Shown in pieces: positions 26,828 through 35,967 of a stretch of DNA of 64,000 nt; the stretch's first letter is position 1; each line of letters starts with the position of its first letter. Source of the stretch: Phycisphaerales bacterium (lineage in GTDB: Bacteria > Planctomycetota > Phycisphaerae > Phycisphaerales > UBA1924); assembly GCA_020845755.1 (NCBI GenBank), contig JADLFE010000054.1:62001-126000 (forward strand). Reading direction: 5' to 3'. The notes beneath the pieces are model-generated. The model was not told the origin of the DNA. It made no database searches and saw only the letters and a list, made by a program, of their open reading frames with translations. Both the position numbers and the translations under genes were made by a program.

Positions 26828-27373
26828 TTGAATCCGGCATCGGGATCCATCACGGAGACGTCGGGTGGGCCCGAACGGTACGGGGAGCCGTCGGCGTTGC
26901 ACCCAGGTCCGCCGGAGCGCACGCTGGAGTATGTGCAAGAGTTTCCCCGACCTCGGCCGGAGGTGTTCCGCTTCTTTGAGGACGCGTTCAATCTTGACGC
27001 GATCACACCCCCGACGCTGCGTTTCCGGATCCTGACGGCGAGGCCGATCGAGATGCGCGAGGGCGCTTTGATCGAGTATGCATTGCGGATGCGGGGCGTG
27101 CCGATCCGATGGCGCACGCGGATCGAGGCGTACGACGCTCCGGCGCGGTTTGTGGATCGGCAGGTGCGCGGGCCGTACCGCCTGTGGTGCCACGAGCATG
27201 TGTTTGAGGAGATCGAGGGCGGAACGCGGATGACGGACCGTGTTCGCTACCAGACGCCGCTGGCGGAGAATTGGCTGGGGCGGTGGATGCACGATCGATT
27301 CATCAGACCGGACCTTGAGGGGATCTTTGCCTTCCGACGGGCGAAGATGGAGGCGATGTTCGGGGTGATGTGA
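26828..27373 (+). CDS. SRPBCC (START-like) ligand-binding protein
   Basis: 181 residues. The start is a TTG with GAGGAG 5 bases before it. After a Pro/Gly-rich N-terminal 30 residues comes a cyclase/dehydrase-like SRPBCC domain: EYVQEFPRPRPEVFRFFEDAFNLDAITPP, VDRQVRGPYRLWCHEHVFEEIEGGTRMTDRV cut by normal loops, and a C-terminal helix ending AMFGVM. Such proteins bind hydrophobic ligands; no ligand can be named. Confidence 0.82.
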   Translation: MNPASGSITETSGGPERYGEPSALHPGPPERTLEYVQEFPRPRPEVFRFFEDAFNLDAITPPTLRFRILTARPIEMREGALIEYALRMRGVPIRWRTRIEAYDAPARFVDRQVRGPYRLWCHEHVFEEIEGGTRMTDRVRYQTPLAENWLGRWMHDRFIRPDLEGIFAFRRAKMEAMFGVM

Positions 27374-27448
27374 GGATCGGCTTCGGGCCGGATATCAAGC
27401 CAGGAAAGCACAGAAGTTCGGCACGAACCGGGGGGAGGGGCCGGCTCC

Positions 27449-27454
27449 TATCCT
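27449..27454 (+). promoter_or_regulatory. -10 box of leaderless PTPS-family gene
   Basis: TATCCT with 6 bases (TGTAGA) to the ATG; no ribosome site between. Confidence 0.5.
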
Positions 27455-27460
27455 TGTAGA

Positions 27461-27883
27461 ATGTACGAATTGTCGGTCCAGGGCGAGTTCTGCGCGGCGC
27501 ACGCGCTCGTGATCGGCGGCGTGAGTGAGCCGATCCACGGGCACAACTTTCGCGTCCGCGCGTGCGTGTGCGCGGCGGAACTCAACGCCGACGGATTCGT
27601 GTGCGATTTTCACCTGGTACAGGAATCGCTTGGCGGGATTCTGGCCGATCTTTCCAACTGCAACCTGCAGGATCACGCGACGTTCGAGAGGCGGAGCCCG
27701 ACTGCCGAGCACATCGCGCGTTGTATCCATGACGCGCTCTCGCGTCGGCTCCGCGACAAACTCGCGAGCGGCGCGTGGGTGTCGAGTGTGAGCGTCACCG
27801 AGGCGCCCGGGTGCGAGGCGACGTACCGGATTGAACGACCGACCAACGCCGGGCGGACGGGCAAGGAAGCGGAGCGGGGATGA
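27461..27883 (+). CDS. 6-pyruvoyl-tetrahydropterin synthase family protein, PTPS-III-like
   Basis: A 140-residue T-fold enzyme. The zinc histidines are seen in FCAAHAL and IHGHNF. QueD enzymes have Cys in CxxxHGH. Here the sequence is SEPIHGH: Cys is replaced by Ser and a Glu sits in ExxHGH spacing. That is the pattern reported for PTPS-III proteins, which make 6-hydroxymethyl-dihydropterin for folate in bacteria lacking FolB. So folate rather than queuosine synthesis is the better guess. TATCCT lies 6 bases before the ATG. The stop overlaps ppk (ATGA), so the two are co-translated. Confidence 0.82.
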   Translation: MYELSVQGEFCAAHALVIGGVSEPIHGHNFRVRACVCAAELNADGFVCDFHLVQESLGGILADLSNCNLQDHATFERRSPTAEHIARCIHDALSRRLRDKLASGAWVSSVSVTEAPGCEATYRIERPTNAGRTGKEAERG

Positions 27884-30084
27884 ACTCAGGGAAACGGACC
27901 AAGTTGAAACTCGCCGGTGATGAGCCGGCGGCGGTCGGGGAGATCGGCGATGCGAAGTTCTTCAGCCGCGATCTCTCGTGGCTGGAATTCAATCGTCGCG
28001 TGCTGGCGCAGGCGGCGGACGCGCGGGTGCCGCTGCTGGAGCGTGTGAAGTTCCTCGGGATCTTCTCGAGCAATCTCGATGAGTTCTTCATGAAGCGCGT
28101 GGGCCTGCTCCGCCGGCAGTTGCACGCGGGCGGCGACCAGGCGTTGCCGAGCGGGCACACGGCCCGCGAACTTCTGTCCGAGGTGCGGGCGGCGGTTGTG
28201 TCGCTTCAGGAGGAGCGGTTTCGCATCTATTCGGAGGAACTTGTTCCGGGGCTTTCCAAGGTGGGTATCCATCTGCTCCGCTACCAGGATCTGGCCGGGA
28301 AGGACAAGGCGTGGCTGTCGGAGGCGTTCCGGGCAAACATTTTCCCGGCGCTCACGCCGCTGGCGGTTGATCCCGGGCACCGATTCCCGTTCATCTCGAA
28401 CCTGTCGGAAAACCTGGCGCTGCTGGCGACGGCTCCTCTGCATCCGGCGCACGCGGCGGCGCTGGGCGCCACGGGCGGCGACGACGAGGCCCAGTTCGCG
28501 CGTGTGAAGATCCCGCCGACACTGAAGAAGTTCATCACGCTCCCGACGCACACGGGCTCCAAAGACGTTCGACTGGTGACGCTGTCCGACACGATCCGCA
28601 ACCACCTGGGCGAACTCTTCCCGGGCACGTCGATCCACGAGCAGATTCATTTCCGCGTGACGCGGTCGGCGGGGATCCAGCGCGGCGACCCCGGCGCGCT
28701 GGTCGAGGGAGACAACCTGCTCACGTCGGTCGAGGCGGAGTTGAAACAGCGGAAGTTCGCCAAGGCGGTGCGCCTGGAGATCGAGCCCGATCCGTCGCCC
28801 CTCCTCCTGCGGCAATTGCTCGACAAACTGAACCTGGACCAGCAGGACGCGTACGAGCGCGCGGGCCCGATGGATTACTCGGCCCTGTTCGAGATCGCGG
28901 ATCTTGATCGCCCCGACCTGAAGGAAAAAGCGTGGCGCGGCGTGGTGCCGTCGCGCCTGATCACCGATCCCGCCTCCGGGAGCGCGGGAATGTTCGCCGC
29001 GCTGCGCAAGCAGGACGTGCTGGTGCATCACCCCTACGAGAGTTTCCGCGATAGCGTGGAACGCTTCATCGCGACGGCGGCGGCCGACCCCGACGTGGTC
29101 GCGATCAAGCAGACTCTGTATCGAACCAGCCCCGATTCACCGTTCATCCAGTCGATGATCCGCGCGGCGGAGGCTGGCAAGCAGGTGGCGTGCCTGGTCG
29201 AACTCCGCGCACGCTTCGACGAGGACCGCAACGTGCGCTTCGCTCGCCAACTCGAAAAGGCCGGCGTTCACGTGGCGTACGGCGTGCTGGGGCTCAAGAC
29301 CCACAGCAAGACATCGCTGGTCGTTCGCAAGGAACGACAGGGGCTGCGCTGCTATGCGCACATCGGCACGGGAAACTACCACCCGAAGACGGCGCAGTTA
29401 TATACCGACGTGGGCCTGCTCACGGCGGACCAGGAGATCACCGGCGACCTGGTCAACTTGTTCAATTACCTGACGGGCCTTTCTACGCCGCAGGCGTTCC
29501 ACAAGTTGCTGGTCGCCCCGTTCAACATGCGGCAGAGATTCGCGGAACTCATCGCGCGCGAGGCGACGAACGCCAAGCGCGGTCTGCCGGCGCGGATCAT
29601 CGCGAAATTCAACAGCCTCGAGGACCTTGACATCACGGAGCGATTGTACGAGGCATCGCAGGCGGGCGTGAAGATCACGCTGATCGTGCGCGGGTTCTGC
29701 TGCCTGCGGCCGGGCGTGAAGGGATTGAGCGAGAATATCCGGGTGATCTCGGTGATCGGGCGGTTCCTGGAGCACTCGCGCATCTTCCACTTTGCCGCGG
29801 GGCAGGAGGACGTGCTGGACGGCGACTGGTACATCGGGAGCGCGGACTGGATGCACCGCAACCTCAACACACGCGTGGAGGCGGCGTGCCCAGTCGAAGA
29901 TCCATCGGCGCGACGCAGGCTGCTGCGGATTCTGGAAGTCTCGCTCGAGGACGGACGGAACGCGTGGGAATTGCTCTCGAACGGAAACTACACGCGGCGC
30001 ACCCACGCGACCGACGCGCCGGCGGACTCGCCCGGCGTCATCGGCACGTTCGCGACGCTCATGGCAGACGCGCAGGCGGGATGA
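27880..30084 (+). CDS. ppk: Polyphosphate kinase 1
   Basis: A 734-residue enzyme that makes inorganic polyphosphate from ATP. FSSNLDEFFMKRV near the N-terminus, HHPYESF, VCLV-type VELRARFDE, and the active-site block GLKTHSKTSLVV with the phosphorylated His at 475 and AHIGTGNYHPKTAQLYTD are all intact. The length is normal for PPK1, with a short extra tail. It overlaps the PTPS gene by 4 bases and converges with the heptosyltransferase gene (23 bp gap). No ppx is adjacent. Confidence 0.96.
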   Translation: MNSGKRTKLKLAGDEPAAVGEIGDAKFFSRDLSWLEFNRRVLAQAADARVPLLERVKFLGIFSSNLDEFFMKRVGLLRRQLHAGGDQALPSGHTARELLSEVRAAVVSLQEERFRIYSEELVPGLSKVGIHLLRYQDLAGKDKAWLSEAFRANIFPALTPLAVDPGHRFPFISNLSENLALLATAPLHPAHAAALGATGGDDEAQFARVKIPPTLKKFITLPTHTGSKDVRLVTLSDTIRNHLGELFPGTSIHEQIHFRVTRSAGIQRGDPGALVEGDNLLTSVEAELKQRKFAKAVRLEIEPDPSPLLLRQLLDKLNLDQQDAYERAGPMDYSALFEIADLDRPDLKEKAWRGVVPSRLITDPASGSAGMFAALRKQDVLVHHPYESFRDSVERFIATAAADPDVVAIKQTLYRTSPDSPFIQSMIRAAEAGKQVACLVELRARFDEDRNVRFARQLEKAGVHVAYGVLGLKTHSKTSLVVRKERQGLRCYAHIGTGNYHPKTAQLYTDVGLLTADQEITGDLVNLFNYLTGLSTPQAFHKLLVAPFNMRQRFAELIAREATNAKRGLPARIIAKFNSLEDLDITERLYEASQAGVKITLIVRGFCCLRPGVKGLSENIRVISVIGRFLEHSRIFHFAAGQEDVLDGDWYIGSADWMHRNLNTRVEAACPVEDPSARRRLLRILEVSLEDGRNAWELLSNGNYTRRTHATDAPADSPGVIGTFATLMADAQAG

Positions 30085-30107
30085 AGGGCGACGAGGCAGG
30101 CGCGGTG

Positions 30108-31172
30108 CTACCCACGTGCGGCGGCGATCACACGATCAAGGGCCGCGATCACATCGGCGGTCGAGATGCGATCGACGCGACATCGCTCTGGATTGTCGTT
30201 GGCGAGTTCGCCCTCGGGGAGCGTCGGATCGGCCAGCAGCAGTTCCTCCGGCGCGTTCGCTCGTGTTGGAAGAATCGTCCAGCGGTGATCGGTCGGGCCA
30301 AAGAGGGAAACGAGGGGCACCGCGAACGCGGCCGCGATGTGGCGCGGGCCGGTGTCGTTGGTGAGCATGACGCTCGCGCGGGCGACGACCCCTTTGAGCG
30401 AGCCGAGCGTGATGCCAAGGTCGGTGAGTGAGACGCCGGCGCAGGCTTGGGCGATGGTGCCGACGATATCTCGCTCGCCGGGCGAGCCGTTGACGAGAAT
30501 GCGGAGGTCGTGCCGCTGGGCGAGGGAGCGTCCCGCTTCGATGAAGCGATCGGGTGGCCAGCGTTTGGCTTCATCGTTGCCGCCGGGGTTGAGAATCGCA
30601 AAGCGCGTGGTGTCGGCGATTCCGGCGCGCGCGAGGATGTCGGCGCTGGCGGCGGACTGCTCGGGCGTGGATGCGAGTTCCATGAACCGGATCAAGGCGT
30701 CGGCGTCGGGCGCGAGGAAGGTGCGCGCGAGCGTGTCGTAGTAGCGCACGGCGGAGATGGGGGCCCAGGAACCGTCTGGGCGCTTGGGGGCGTCGAGTTT
30801 GTGGGTGAGGAGCAGGCCCCGCGCGTCACGCTCGTAGCCGATGCGATGGCGGATGCCGGCAAGACGCGTGATGAGCGCGGACGAGAAGGAGTTGGTGAGG
30901 AGGAGGGCGGTGTCGTAGCGACGCTGGCGGACTTTGGCGGCGGCGTGCTTGGGGCCCATGACACCGCCGGAAGAGGCGACATGGACTTCGTCGAAGACAT
31001 CGAGGCCCGCGAGGAGTTGGTCGATGCCGGGGCGGACCAGAGCCCCGATGAACGAGCCCTTGAGGGTGTCACGGAGGAATCGGAAGGTGGGTGTGGCCAT
31101 GACGGCATCGCCGACCCACGAGGGGACGACGACCAGCAGGCGGAGGGGGCGGAGGGCTGGCGCATCTCGCAC
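30108..31172 (-). CDS. waaF: Glycosyltransferase family 9, heptosyltransferase-like
   Basis: 354 residues with the GT9 layout: N-terminal LLVVVPSWVGDAVMATPTFRFL, and the C-terminal donor site LTNDTGPRHIAAAFAVPLVSLFGPTD with NPGG. WaaF-like enzymes add ADP-heptose to lipopolysaccharide core on the inner side of the inner membrane. The start is the GTG at 31172, six bases after TACCCT, with no ribosome site. Planctomycete LPS genes are often scattered, and no other LPS gene is near, so the exact acceptor is unknown. Confidence 0.88.
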   Translation of the reverse strand: MRDAPALRPLRLLVVVPSWVGDAVMATPTFRFLRDTLKGSFIGALVRPGIDQLLAGLDVFDEVHVASSGGVMGPKHAAAKVRQRRYDTALLLTNSFSSALITRLAGIRHRIGYERDARGLLLTHKLDAPKRPDGSWAPISAVRYYDTLARTFLAPDADALIRFMELASTPEQSAASADILARAGIADTTRFAILNPGGNDEAKRWPPDRFIEAGRSLAQRHDLRILVNGSPGERDIVGTIAQACAGVSLTDLGITLGSLKGVVARASVMLTNDTGPRHIAAAFAVPLVSLFGPTDHRWTILPTRANAPEELLLADPTLPEGELANDNPERCRVDRISTADVIAALDRVIAAARG

Positions 31173-31178
31173 GGATTA

Positions 31179-31184
31179 AGGGTA
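31179..31184 (-). promoter_or_regulatory. -10 box of leaderless heptosyltransferase gene
   Basis: TACCCT on the minus strand, 6 bases (TAATCC) before the GTG start codon. Confidence 0.45.
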
Positions 31185-31365
31185 GGGAGGAAGGCGGGCG
31201 CCGCGGGTGCATGGCACAGGAGGACATGACCCATGGAGCGTGCGTTGAGTGTGATGGAGTGGAGATGCCCGGTCGGGTATCGATGCGCGACGCATCAGGA
31301 CGGTCGACGTCACGACGCGCGTGCACACGATCTGGCACACCGCCACTCTGTCACGATTCGGGTGT

Positions 31366-31683
31366 TCAGGCCGCGATATCGGCGTCGAGACGTGAGGTGG
31401 CGATCGTCTTGCGGAAGATCAACCAGCGGACGCGCGGGTAGCGCTCGCGCAGGAGGTCCAGGACATCGTCGATCGCGATGGTGTTCTTGGGGTCGATGAT
31501 AACCGAGCCCAGGTCGCGCATCAGTTCGACGCGGCCGTGCGCGTCGGCGAGTTCGACGGGCATGCGGGCCTTGCGTTCCGCGGGCCAGGTGTGAAGGTGG
31601 CGCGAGCCGAGATCGATCGCCCACGCTTCGATCGCACCGGCCCGCCGGTCGTGCCCGATGTCGTGGGATGCCATGATCGACAT
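31366..31683 (-). CDS. Hypothetical small protein
   Basis: 105 residues from the ATG at 31683, chosen because GGAG lies 6 bases before it. The sequence has a compact alpha/beta look: EAWAIDLGSRHLHTW, VELMRDLGSVIIDPKNTIAI, DDVLDLLRERYPRVRWLIF. No family recognised. The frame is open further to 31851 with another ATG at 31758 that overlaps the stop of an upstream frame (ATGA), so a longer protein of 130 residues is possible. Confidence 0.55.
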   Translation of the reverse strand: MSIMASHDIGHDRRAGAIEAWAIDLGSRHLHTWPAERKARMPVELADAHGRVELMRDLGSVIIDPKNTIAIDDVLDLLRERYPRVRWLIFRKTIATSRLDADIAA

Positions 31684-32224
31684 GAAACGCTCCGCTCGGC
31701 GCGACACGATCGCGACGGGTGTGAGCGTCGTATCGACTCGCCGGGTTGAGCACGTCATGCCGCGTTGAGTGCGTAGGCGGAGTAACACGAATAGGGCGCG
31801 GCACGGATGCGCCAGGCGCGACAGGCGTCGTGCTCGACACGCGCGGGACACAAGGCGCAGGCGGCGCGAGCGTCGCGGTCGACATGGTCGCGCGAAGCTG
31901 GAAGTCCGGCCCTGACGGCACGGACGGACCGCGTGGCAACTCCCCCACGACCGCCCGAGGCGTCACAGGCGTCACAGTCCTCCGGACGCTGGGGGCCGTC
32001 TCGTGCGTTATCCGAGCGTGGACCGGCGGGCACACGGGTTCTCGGAAGTCGTCCGCGCGTCGCGTCGGCGAATAACGCGGAGCATGCGCCGCGGTGATCC
32101 CCCGGCCCGAGCCCGAACATGTGGAACAGGGCATGGCCTTGACCGCGCCGATCGATCTTCTACGATCACGCCTGCCTCGGAAAGGGCCGATGTGTTTGGG
32201 CGGCCCGATGGGGCATGACAATTC
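31684..32224. other. Gene-poor stretch before tRNA-Ala
   Basis: About 540 bp without a gene I can support. Two minus-strand frames remain open: one (31755-32120) ends in a Cys-rich tail with CALCPARVEHDAC, and another contains MSTATLAPPAPC and onward near 31890. They overlap each other, so at most one is real, and the region may be a frameshifted gene continuous with the one at 31366. Confidence 0.3.
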
Positions 32225-32299
32225 GGGGGCGTAGCTCAGTTTTGGTAGAGCGCATCCATGGCATGGATGAGGTCACGAGTTCGAGTCTCGTCGCCTCCA
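32225..32299 (+). tRNA. tRNA-Ala, anticodon GGC
   Basis: Acceptor GGGGGCG pairs with CGCCTCC (one G-T), D arm TAGCTCAGTTTTGGTAGAG, anticodon stem CATCC/GGATG around ATGGCAT (anticodon GGC), T arm ACGAGTTCGAGTCTCGT. CCA is not encoded. A hairpin terminator follows at once. Confidence 0.95.
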
Positions 32300-32310
32300 C
32301 TCGACGAAGA

Positions 32311-32343
32311 GACCTCCGCGAAAGCGGAGGTCTTGTCGTTTTG
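32311..32343 (+). terminator. Terminator after tRNA-Ala
   Basis: GACCTCCGC, loop GAAA, GCGGAGGTC, then TTGTCGTTTT. A perfect 9-bp stem with a GNRA loop and a broken T tract. Confidence 0.75.
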
Positions 32344-32406
32344 CACCCAGGCGCTCCCGGTCGGTGTCGCCGACCACTCCGCCCCGGCGCCCGCTTACAC
32401 GGCTCC

Positions 32407-32988
32407 ATGACGATTCATCCCGTACATCCCGACCACGCCATTGCCGCGATTCAGCCCGTCGTCTTGGTGGGCGGCAAAGCCACACGCTTTGGACGCGACA
32501 AATTGCGCGAACCGTGGCGCGACGGTCTGCTCGTCCAGCGCCCCATCGACGCTCTCCGCGCCGTCTTCGGCCCGCGTGTCGCGCTCGTCGGCGATTGCGA
32601 TCCCTCGCTCCTCCCACTCGCCGACGGCGTGATCCCCGATCACCACCCCGGCGTCGGGCCGATCGGCGGCGTGATCTCCGCCCTCGCCCACACGAACACC
32701 GCCGTCTTCATCGCCGCAGGTGACATGCCCGCCATCGACACCCCCACCATCCACGCGCTGGTCTCGGCCTATTCCACGCAGCCCGGGGCTTGGGCGGTCA
32801 TGGCGTGCGACCCCTCGCCGCATCCCACGCTGGCGATCTATCGCGCCGAGGCGCTCACAACCCTTCGTGACAAACTCGCGTGCGACAAGCGTGCACTTCA
32901 TTCGGCGCTCCCCGCCGGACGCGTCGTGCTGGTTCCATGCGATCCGCGAGCGCTGAGCAACGTGAATTCGCAGTCGGACGTGCGGTGA
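32407..32988 (+). CDS. mobA: Molybdenum cofactor guanylyltransferase MobA
   Basis: A 193-residue nucleotidyltransferase that attaches GMP to molybdopterin. The GTP-loop is VVLVGGKATRFGRDK, where typical MobA has LAGGxSxRMGxDK. GVGPIGGVISAL and FIAAGDMPAID with the metal Asp are present, as is HPTLAIYR. The ATG at 32407 has no ribosome site; TTACAC lies 6 bases before it and may be a poor -10 box. No other molybdopterin gene is nearby, so a role on a related nucleotide cannot be excluded. Confidence 0.85.
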   Translation: MTIHPVHPDHAIAAIQPVVLVGGKATRFGRDKLREPWRDGLLVQRPIDALRAVFGPRVALVGDCDPSLLPLADGVIPDHHPGVGPIGGVISALAHTNTAVFIAAGDMPAIDTPTIHALVSAYSTQPGAWAVMACDPSPHPTLAIYRAEALTTLRDKLACDKRALHSALPAGRVVLVPCDPRALSNVNSQSDVR

Positions 32989-33052
32989 TCGACACGCCCC
33001 AAGCCCCCCGACGTATGCTCGAACGCGCCACGCCGTGGGAGATCCGCCGCCG

Positions 33053-33835
33053 ATGTTGTATGTCGCGCTGGTGATTCTGGGAATCGTGATCGGCGGCATC
33101 GGCACGCTCATCGGCGCCGGCGGCGGTTTCCTGCTTATGCCCGTGCTCGTGCTGCTCTATCCCCACGAGCGCCCGGAAACACTCGCCAGCATCTCGCTCG
33201 CCGTCGTCGCGTTCAACGCCGCCTCGGGCTCGATCGGCTACGCACGACAGAGGAAGATCGACTACCGCGCCGGCAGGCTCTTCATCGCGCTCGGCATCCC
33301 CGGAGCGATCGGCGGCGCGATCGTCACATCGCATATCCCTCGTGCCGCTTTCGACCTCTGGCTCGGATCACTTCTTGTCGTGGTCGCGATGTCGCTCCTG
33401 ATCGCCGGTTCGGCCCGGCCGCTTAGCAACATCGACCGCCGCTCCTCCGTGCCAAACGCGAAGGTCCGCGGCGGGCTCCTCAGTCTCCTGGTCGGCTTCG
33501 TCTCCAGCCTGCTGGGAATCGGCGGAGGGATCATCCATGTCCCCGCCATGGTCTATGTCCTCCGCTTCCCGGTCCACCTGGCGGCGGGCACATCGCACTT
33601 TGTCCTCACTTTCACGGCCTTGGCCGGAACCCTCGTCCACATCTCAGGCGGCGAGTTCCACACCGGTATCCGGCGCACCACCGCACTAGCCGTCGGCGCC
33701 ATCATCGGAGCCCAATTCGGAACTCAACTCTCACGCCGCACCCCTGCTGCGTGGATCCTTCGGGTTCTGGCGGTCGCCTTGGGAGCCGTCGGCATGCGTG
33801 TCGTCATCCAGTCCCTGCACGCGGTTTCGCCATGA
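33053..33835 (+). CDS. TauE/SafE family sulfite or organosulfonate exporter-like permease
   Basis: 260 residues with about eight hydrophobic segments in two repeats. The repeated motif is seen in IGTLIGAGGGFLLMPVLVLLYPHERPE and LLGIGGGIIHVPAMVYVLRFPVHLAAGTS, typical of TauE/SafE proteins. They move small sulfur-containing anions or other substrates across the inner membrane. The ATG at 33053 gives MLYVALVILGIVIG; a TATGCT box lies about 35 bases before it. Confidence 0.88.
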   Translation: MLYVALVILGIVIGGIGTLIGAGGGFLLMPVLVLLYPHERPETLASISLAVVAFNAASGSIGYARQRKIDYRAGRLFIALGIPGAIGGAIVTSHIPRAAFDLWLGSLLVVVAMSLLIAGSARPLSNIDRRSSVPNAKVRGGLLSLLVGFVSSLLGIGGGIIHVPAMVYVLRFPVHLAAGTSHFVLTFTALAGTLVHISGGEFHTGIRRTTALAVGAIIGAQFGTQLSRRTPAAWILRVLAVALGAVGMRVVIQSLHAVSP

Positions 33836-34021
33836 AGATGCCCGTGGGCTCTCTTTTCTTGGAAACTATCGGAACTTCGATTCTCAATTCTGATAACCAC
33901 CGCCACGACGATGGGAATCAGTCAGCATTTTGTTCGTAATACAAGTGGTGGGGCCTTCCCGGTGCAATCTCTTGTCCGGCGGCACTCTCGTGGTTTCATC
34001 GTCCGTATTCCTCCGTATTTG

Positions 34022-34051
34022 TTGACTTTTGGACTCACACGTCCTCAATAT
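34022..34051 (+). promoter_or_regulatory. Candidate promoter of the por/kor operon
   Basis: TTGACT, 18 bases, CAATAT. The -35 matches 5 of 6 consensus bases; the -10 is poor. It lies about 55 bases before the first gene in an AT-richer gap and is the only good -35 there. Confidence 0.35.
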
Positions 34052-34103
34052 GGCGCGTGGTTTGCAGAAGGTAGCCACGGCGCTAAGCGCCAAGGGGACC
34101 GCC

Positions 34104-34706
34104 ATGTTTGAAGTTCGCATCCACGGGCGGGGTGGCCAGGGCGTGGTGACGGCAGCGGAAATGCTGTCGATCGCCGGTTTCGAGGAAGGGTTCTGGGCCC
34201 AGGCGATTCCGAGTTTCGGCTCGGAGCGCATGGGTGCGCCGGTGGTGGCGTTCTGCCGCCTCAACGAGCGCGAGATCCGCTCGCGCGAGCCCATCACCTC
34301 TCCAGACGCCGTGATCATCCAGGACCCGACGCTGCTCCATCAGGTCAAGGTCTTCGAGGGCTTGTCCCCCGAGGGCTATGTGCTCATCAACTCCAGCCGG
34401 AGCCTCGATCAACTCGGGATCGGCGAGTTCGTGAACAAACTCCCGCGTGGGCACGCCGCGTGCCTGTCCGCGACGGACCTGGCGCTTCGCCACGTCGGGC
34501 GCCCGGTGCCCAACGCGGTGCTGCTGGCCGGGCTGTGCGCGATGACGGGCAAACTCAAACTCGCCTCGATCGAGGCCGCCATCCGCCGCAAGTTCAAGGG
34601 CGAGGTGGGCGAGAAGAACATCGCGGCGGCCCGCGATGCGTTCGCCATGTTCGCCAACGTCGATCTCAAGAAGGAAGGAGCACGGGCCCATGCTCAAACA
34701 GTGTGA
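34104..34706 (+). CDS. porG: Pyruvate:ferredoxin oxidoreductase gamma subunit
   Basis: A 200-residue 2-oxoacid:ferredoxin oxidoreductase gamma subunit. The family start RIHGRGGQGVVTAAEMLS and QAIPSFGSERMGAPV, plus SREPI, are seen. The ATG at 34104 has AAGGGG 6 bases before it; the frame upstream to 34029 adds an unlikely N-terminus. It is first of eight genes. Its end overlaps porA by 17 bases. The gamma subunit helps form the CoA site in the assembled enzyme. Confidence 0.93.
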   Translation: MFEVRIHGRGGQGVVTAAEMLSIAGFEEGFWAQAIPSFGSERMGAPVVAFCRLNEREIRSREPITSPDAVIIQDPTLLHQVKVFEGLSPEGYVLINSSRSLDQLGIGEFVNKLPRGHAACLSATDLALRHVGRPVPNAVLLAGLCAMTGKLKLASIEAAIRRKFKGEVGEKNIAAARDAFAMFANVDLKKEGARAHAQTV

Positions 34707-35943
34707 GGGCTCTCAGGCCGTCGCCGAGGCGATCGGTTTGTGCCGTCCGCAGGTTATCTGCGCCTATCCGATCACGCCCCAGACCCACATCGTCGAGGGG
34801 CTGGGCTCGCTGGTGAAGAGCGGGACGCTGGCCAACTGTGAGTACATCAACGTCGAGAGCGAATTTGCGGCCATGTCGGTCGCCATCGGTGCTTCCGCCG
34901 CCGGCGCCCGGGCCTATACCGCCACCGCCAGTCAGGGCATCCTCTACATGGCCGAGGCGGTCTACAACGCCGGCGGGCTGGGCCTGCCGATCGTCATGAC
35001 GGTCGGCAACCGTTCCATCGGCGCCCCCATCAACATCTGGAACGACCATACCGACAGCATGGCCCTCCGCGACGCGGGCTGGATCCAACTCTTCGCCGAG
35101 GACAACCAGGAAGCCGTCGACCTTCACATCCAGGCGTTCAAGCTCGCCGAGGCCCTCTCGGTCCCGGTGATGGTGTGCATGGACGGCTTCATCCTTACGC
35201 ACGCCTACGAGCGCGTCGATATCCCGACGCAGGAACAGGTCGACCAGTTCCTCCCGCCATACGAGCCGCGCCAGGTCGTCGACCCCGACGACCCGGTCAC
35301 CATCGGCGCGATGGTCGGGCCCGAGGCGTTCATGGAAGTGCGTTACCTCGCGCACGCCAAGCAACTCCAGGCGCTCGAACTCATCCCCGAACTCGCCGCG
35401 GAGTTCAAGCAGAAGTTCGGACGCGATTCCGGCGGGCTCATCCGCACCTACCGCGCCGACGACGCCGAGACCATCGTCGTCGGGCTCGGCTCGGTCAACG
35501 GCACGATCAAGGACGTCGTCGACGACATGCGAAACGATGGCGTGAAGATCGGCGGCGTGAGCATCTGCTCCTTCCGTCCCTTCCCCACCGCCGAACTGAA
35601 CAAGGCCCTCGGCAAGGCCAAGCGCATCATCACCATCGAGAAGAGCCTGTCGGTCGGGATCGGCGGCAACGTCTCCCACAACCTCCGCATGGCCCTCCCA
35701 GATCGCAACACCACCGTCTACACCGTCATCGCCGGGCTGGGCGGGCGACCCATCACCCGCGCCAGCCTGAAGAAGGTCTTCAAGTCGGCGCTCGACGGCG
35801 CGCTCGAGCCCGTCAGCTTCCTCGACCTCAATCTCCCCGTGGTGGAGCGTCAGCTCGAACGCGAACGCCTCGCCCGACGCACCGGCCCCGCCGCCGAGGC
35901 GATCCTCCGCGACATGAACGCCGCCCCCGCGACGGCCCGTTAA
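34690..35943 (+). CDS. porA: Pyruvate:ferredoxin oxidoreductase alpha subunit
   Basis: 417 residues. The alpha subunit supplies the pyrimidine-binding part of the thiamine pyrophosphate site: CAYPITPQTHIVEGL, then ESEFAAMSVAIGASAAGARAYTATAS split by normal loops, and NDHTDSMALRDAGW. The C-terminal transketolase-like domain follows (IRTYRADDAETIVVGLGSV). AAGGAG lies before the ATG inside the end of porG. Together with PorG and PorB it should convert pyruvate, CoA and oxidised ferredoxin to acetyl-CoA, CO2 and reduced ferredoxin. Confidence 0.93.
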   Translation: MLKQCEGSQAVAEAIGLCRPQVICAYPITPQTHIVEGLGSLVKSGTLANCEYINVESEFAAMSVAIGASAAGARAYTATASQGILYMAEAVYNAGGLGLPIVMTVGNRSIGAPINIWNDHTDSMALRDAGWIQLFAEDNQEAVDLHIQAFKLAEALSVPVMVCMDGFILTHAYERVDIPTQEQVDQFLPPYEPRQVVDPDDPVTIGAMVGPEAFMEVRYLAHAKQLQALELIPELAAEFKQKFGRDSGGLIRTYRADDAETIVVGLGSVNGTIKDVVDDMRNDGVKIGGVSICSFRPFPTAELNKALGKAKRIITIEKSLSVGIGGNVSHNLRMALPDRNTTVYTVIAGLGGRPITRASLKKVFKSALDGALEPVSFLDLNLPVVERQLERERLARRTGPAAEAILRDMNAAPATAR

Positions 35944-35967
35944 TGGCCTCTCTGCAAAGGACTCTCC

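Noticed and set aside
27461-27883. Naming the PTPS gene queD
   Set aside because: The catalytic Cys of QueD is missing and no queuosine gene is nearby.
31755-32120. A 121-residue minus-strand ORF whose stop overlaps an ATG (ATGA) and which has a Cys-rich tail
   Set aside because: The coupling is suggestive, but most of the frame looks like a shadow, and a competing frame and a better ribosome-site start downstream exist. Left as unresolved in the gap entry.
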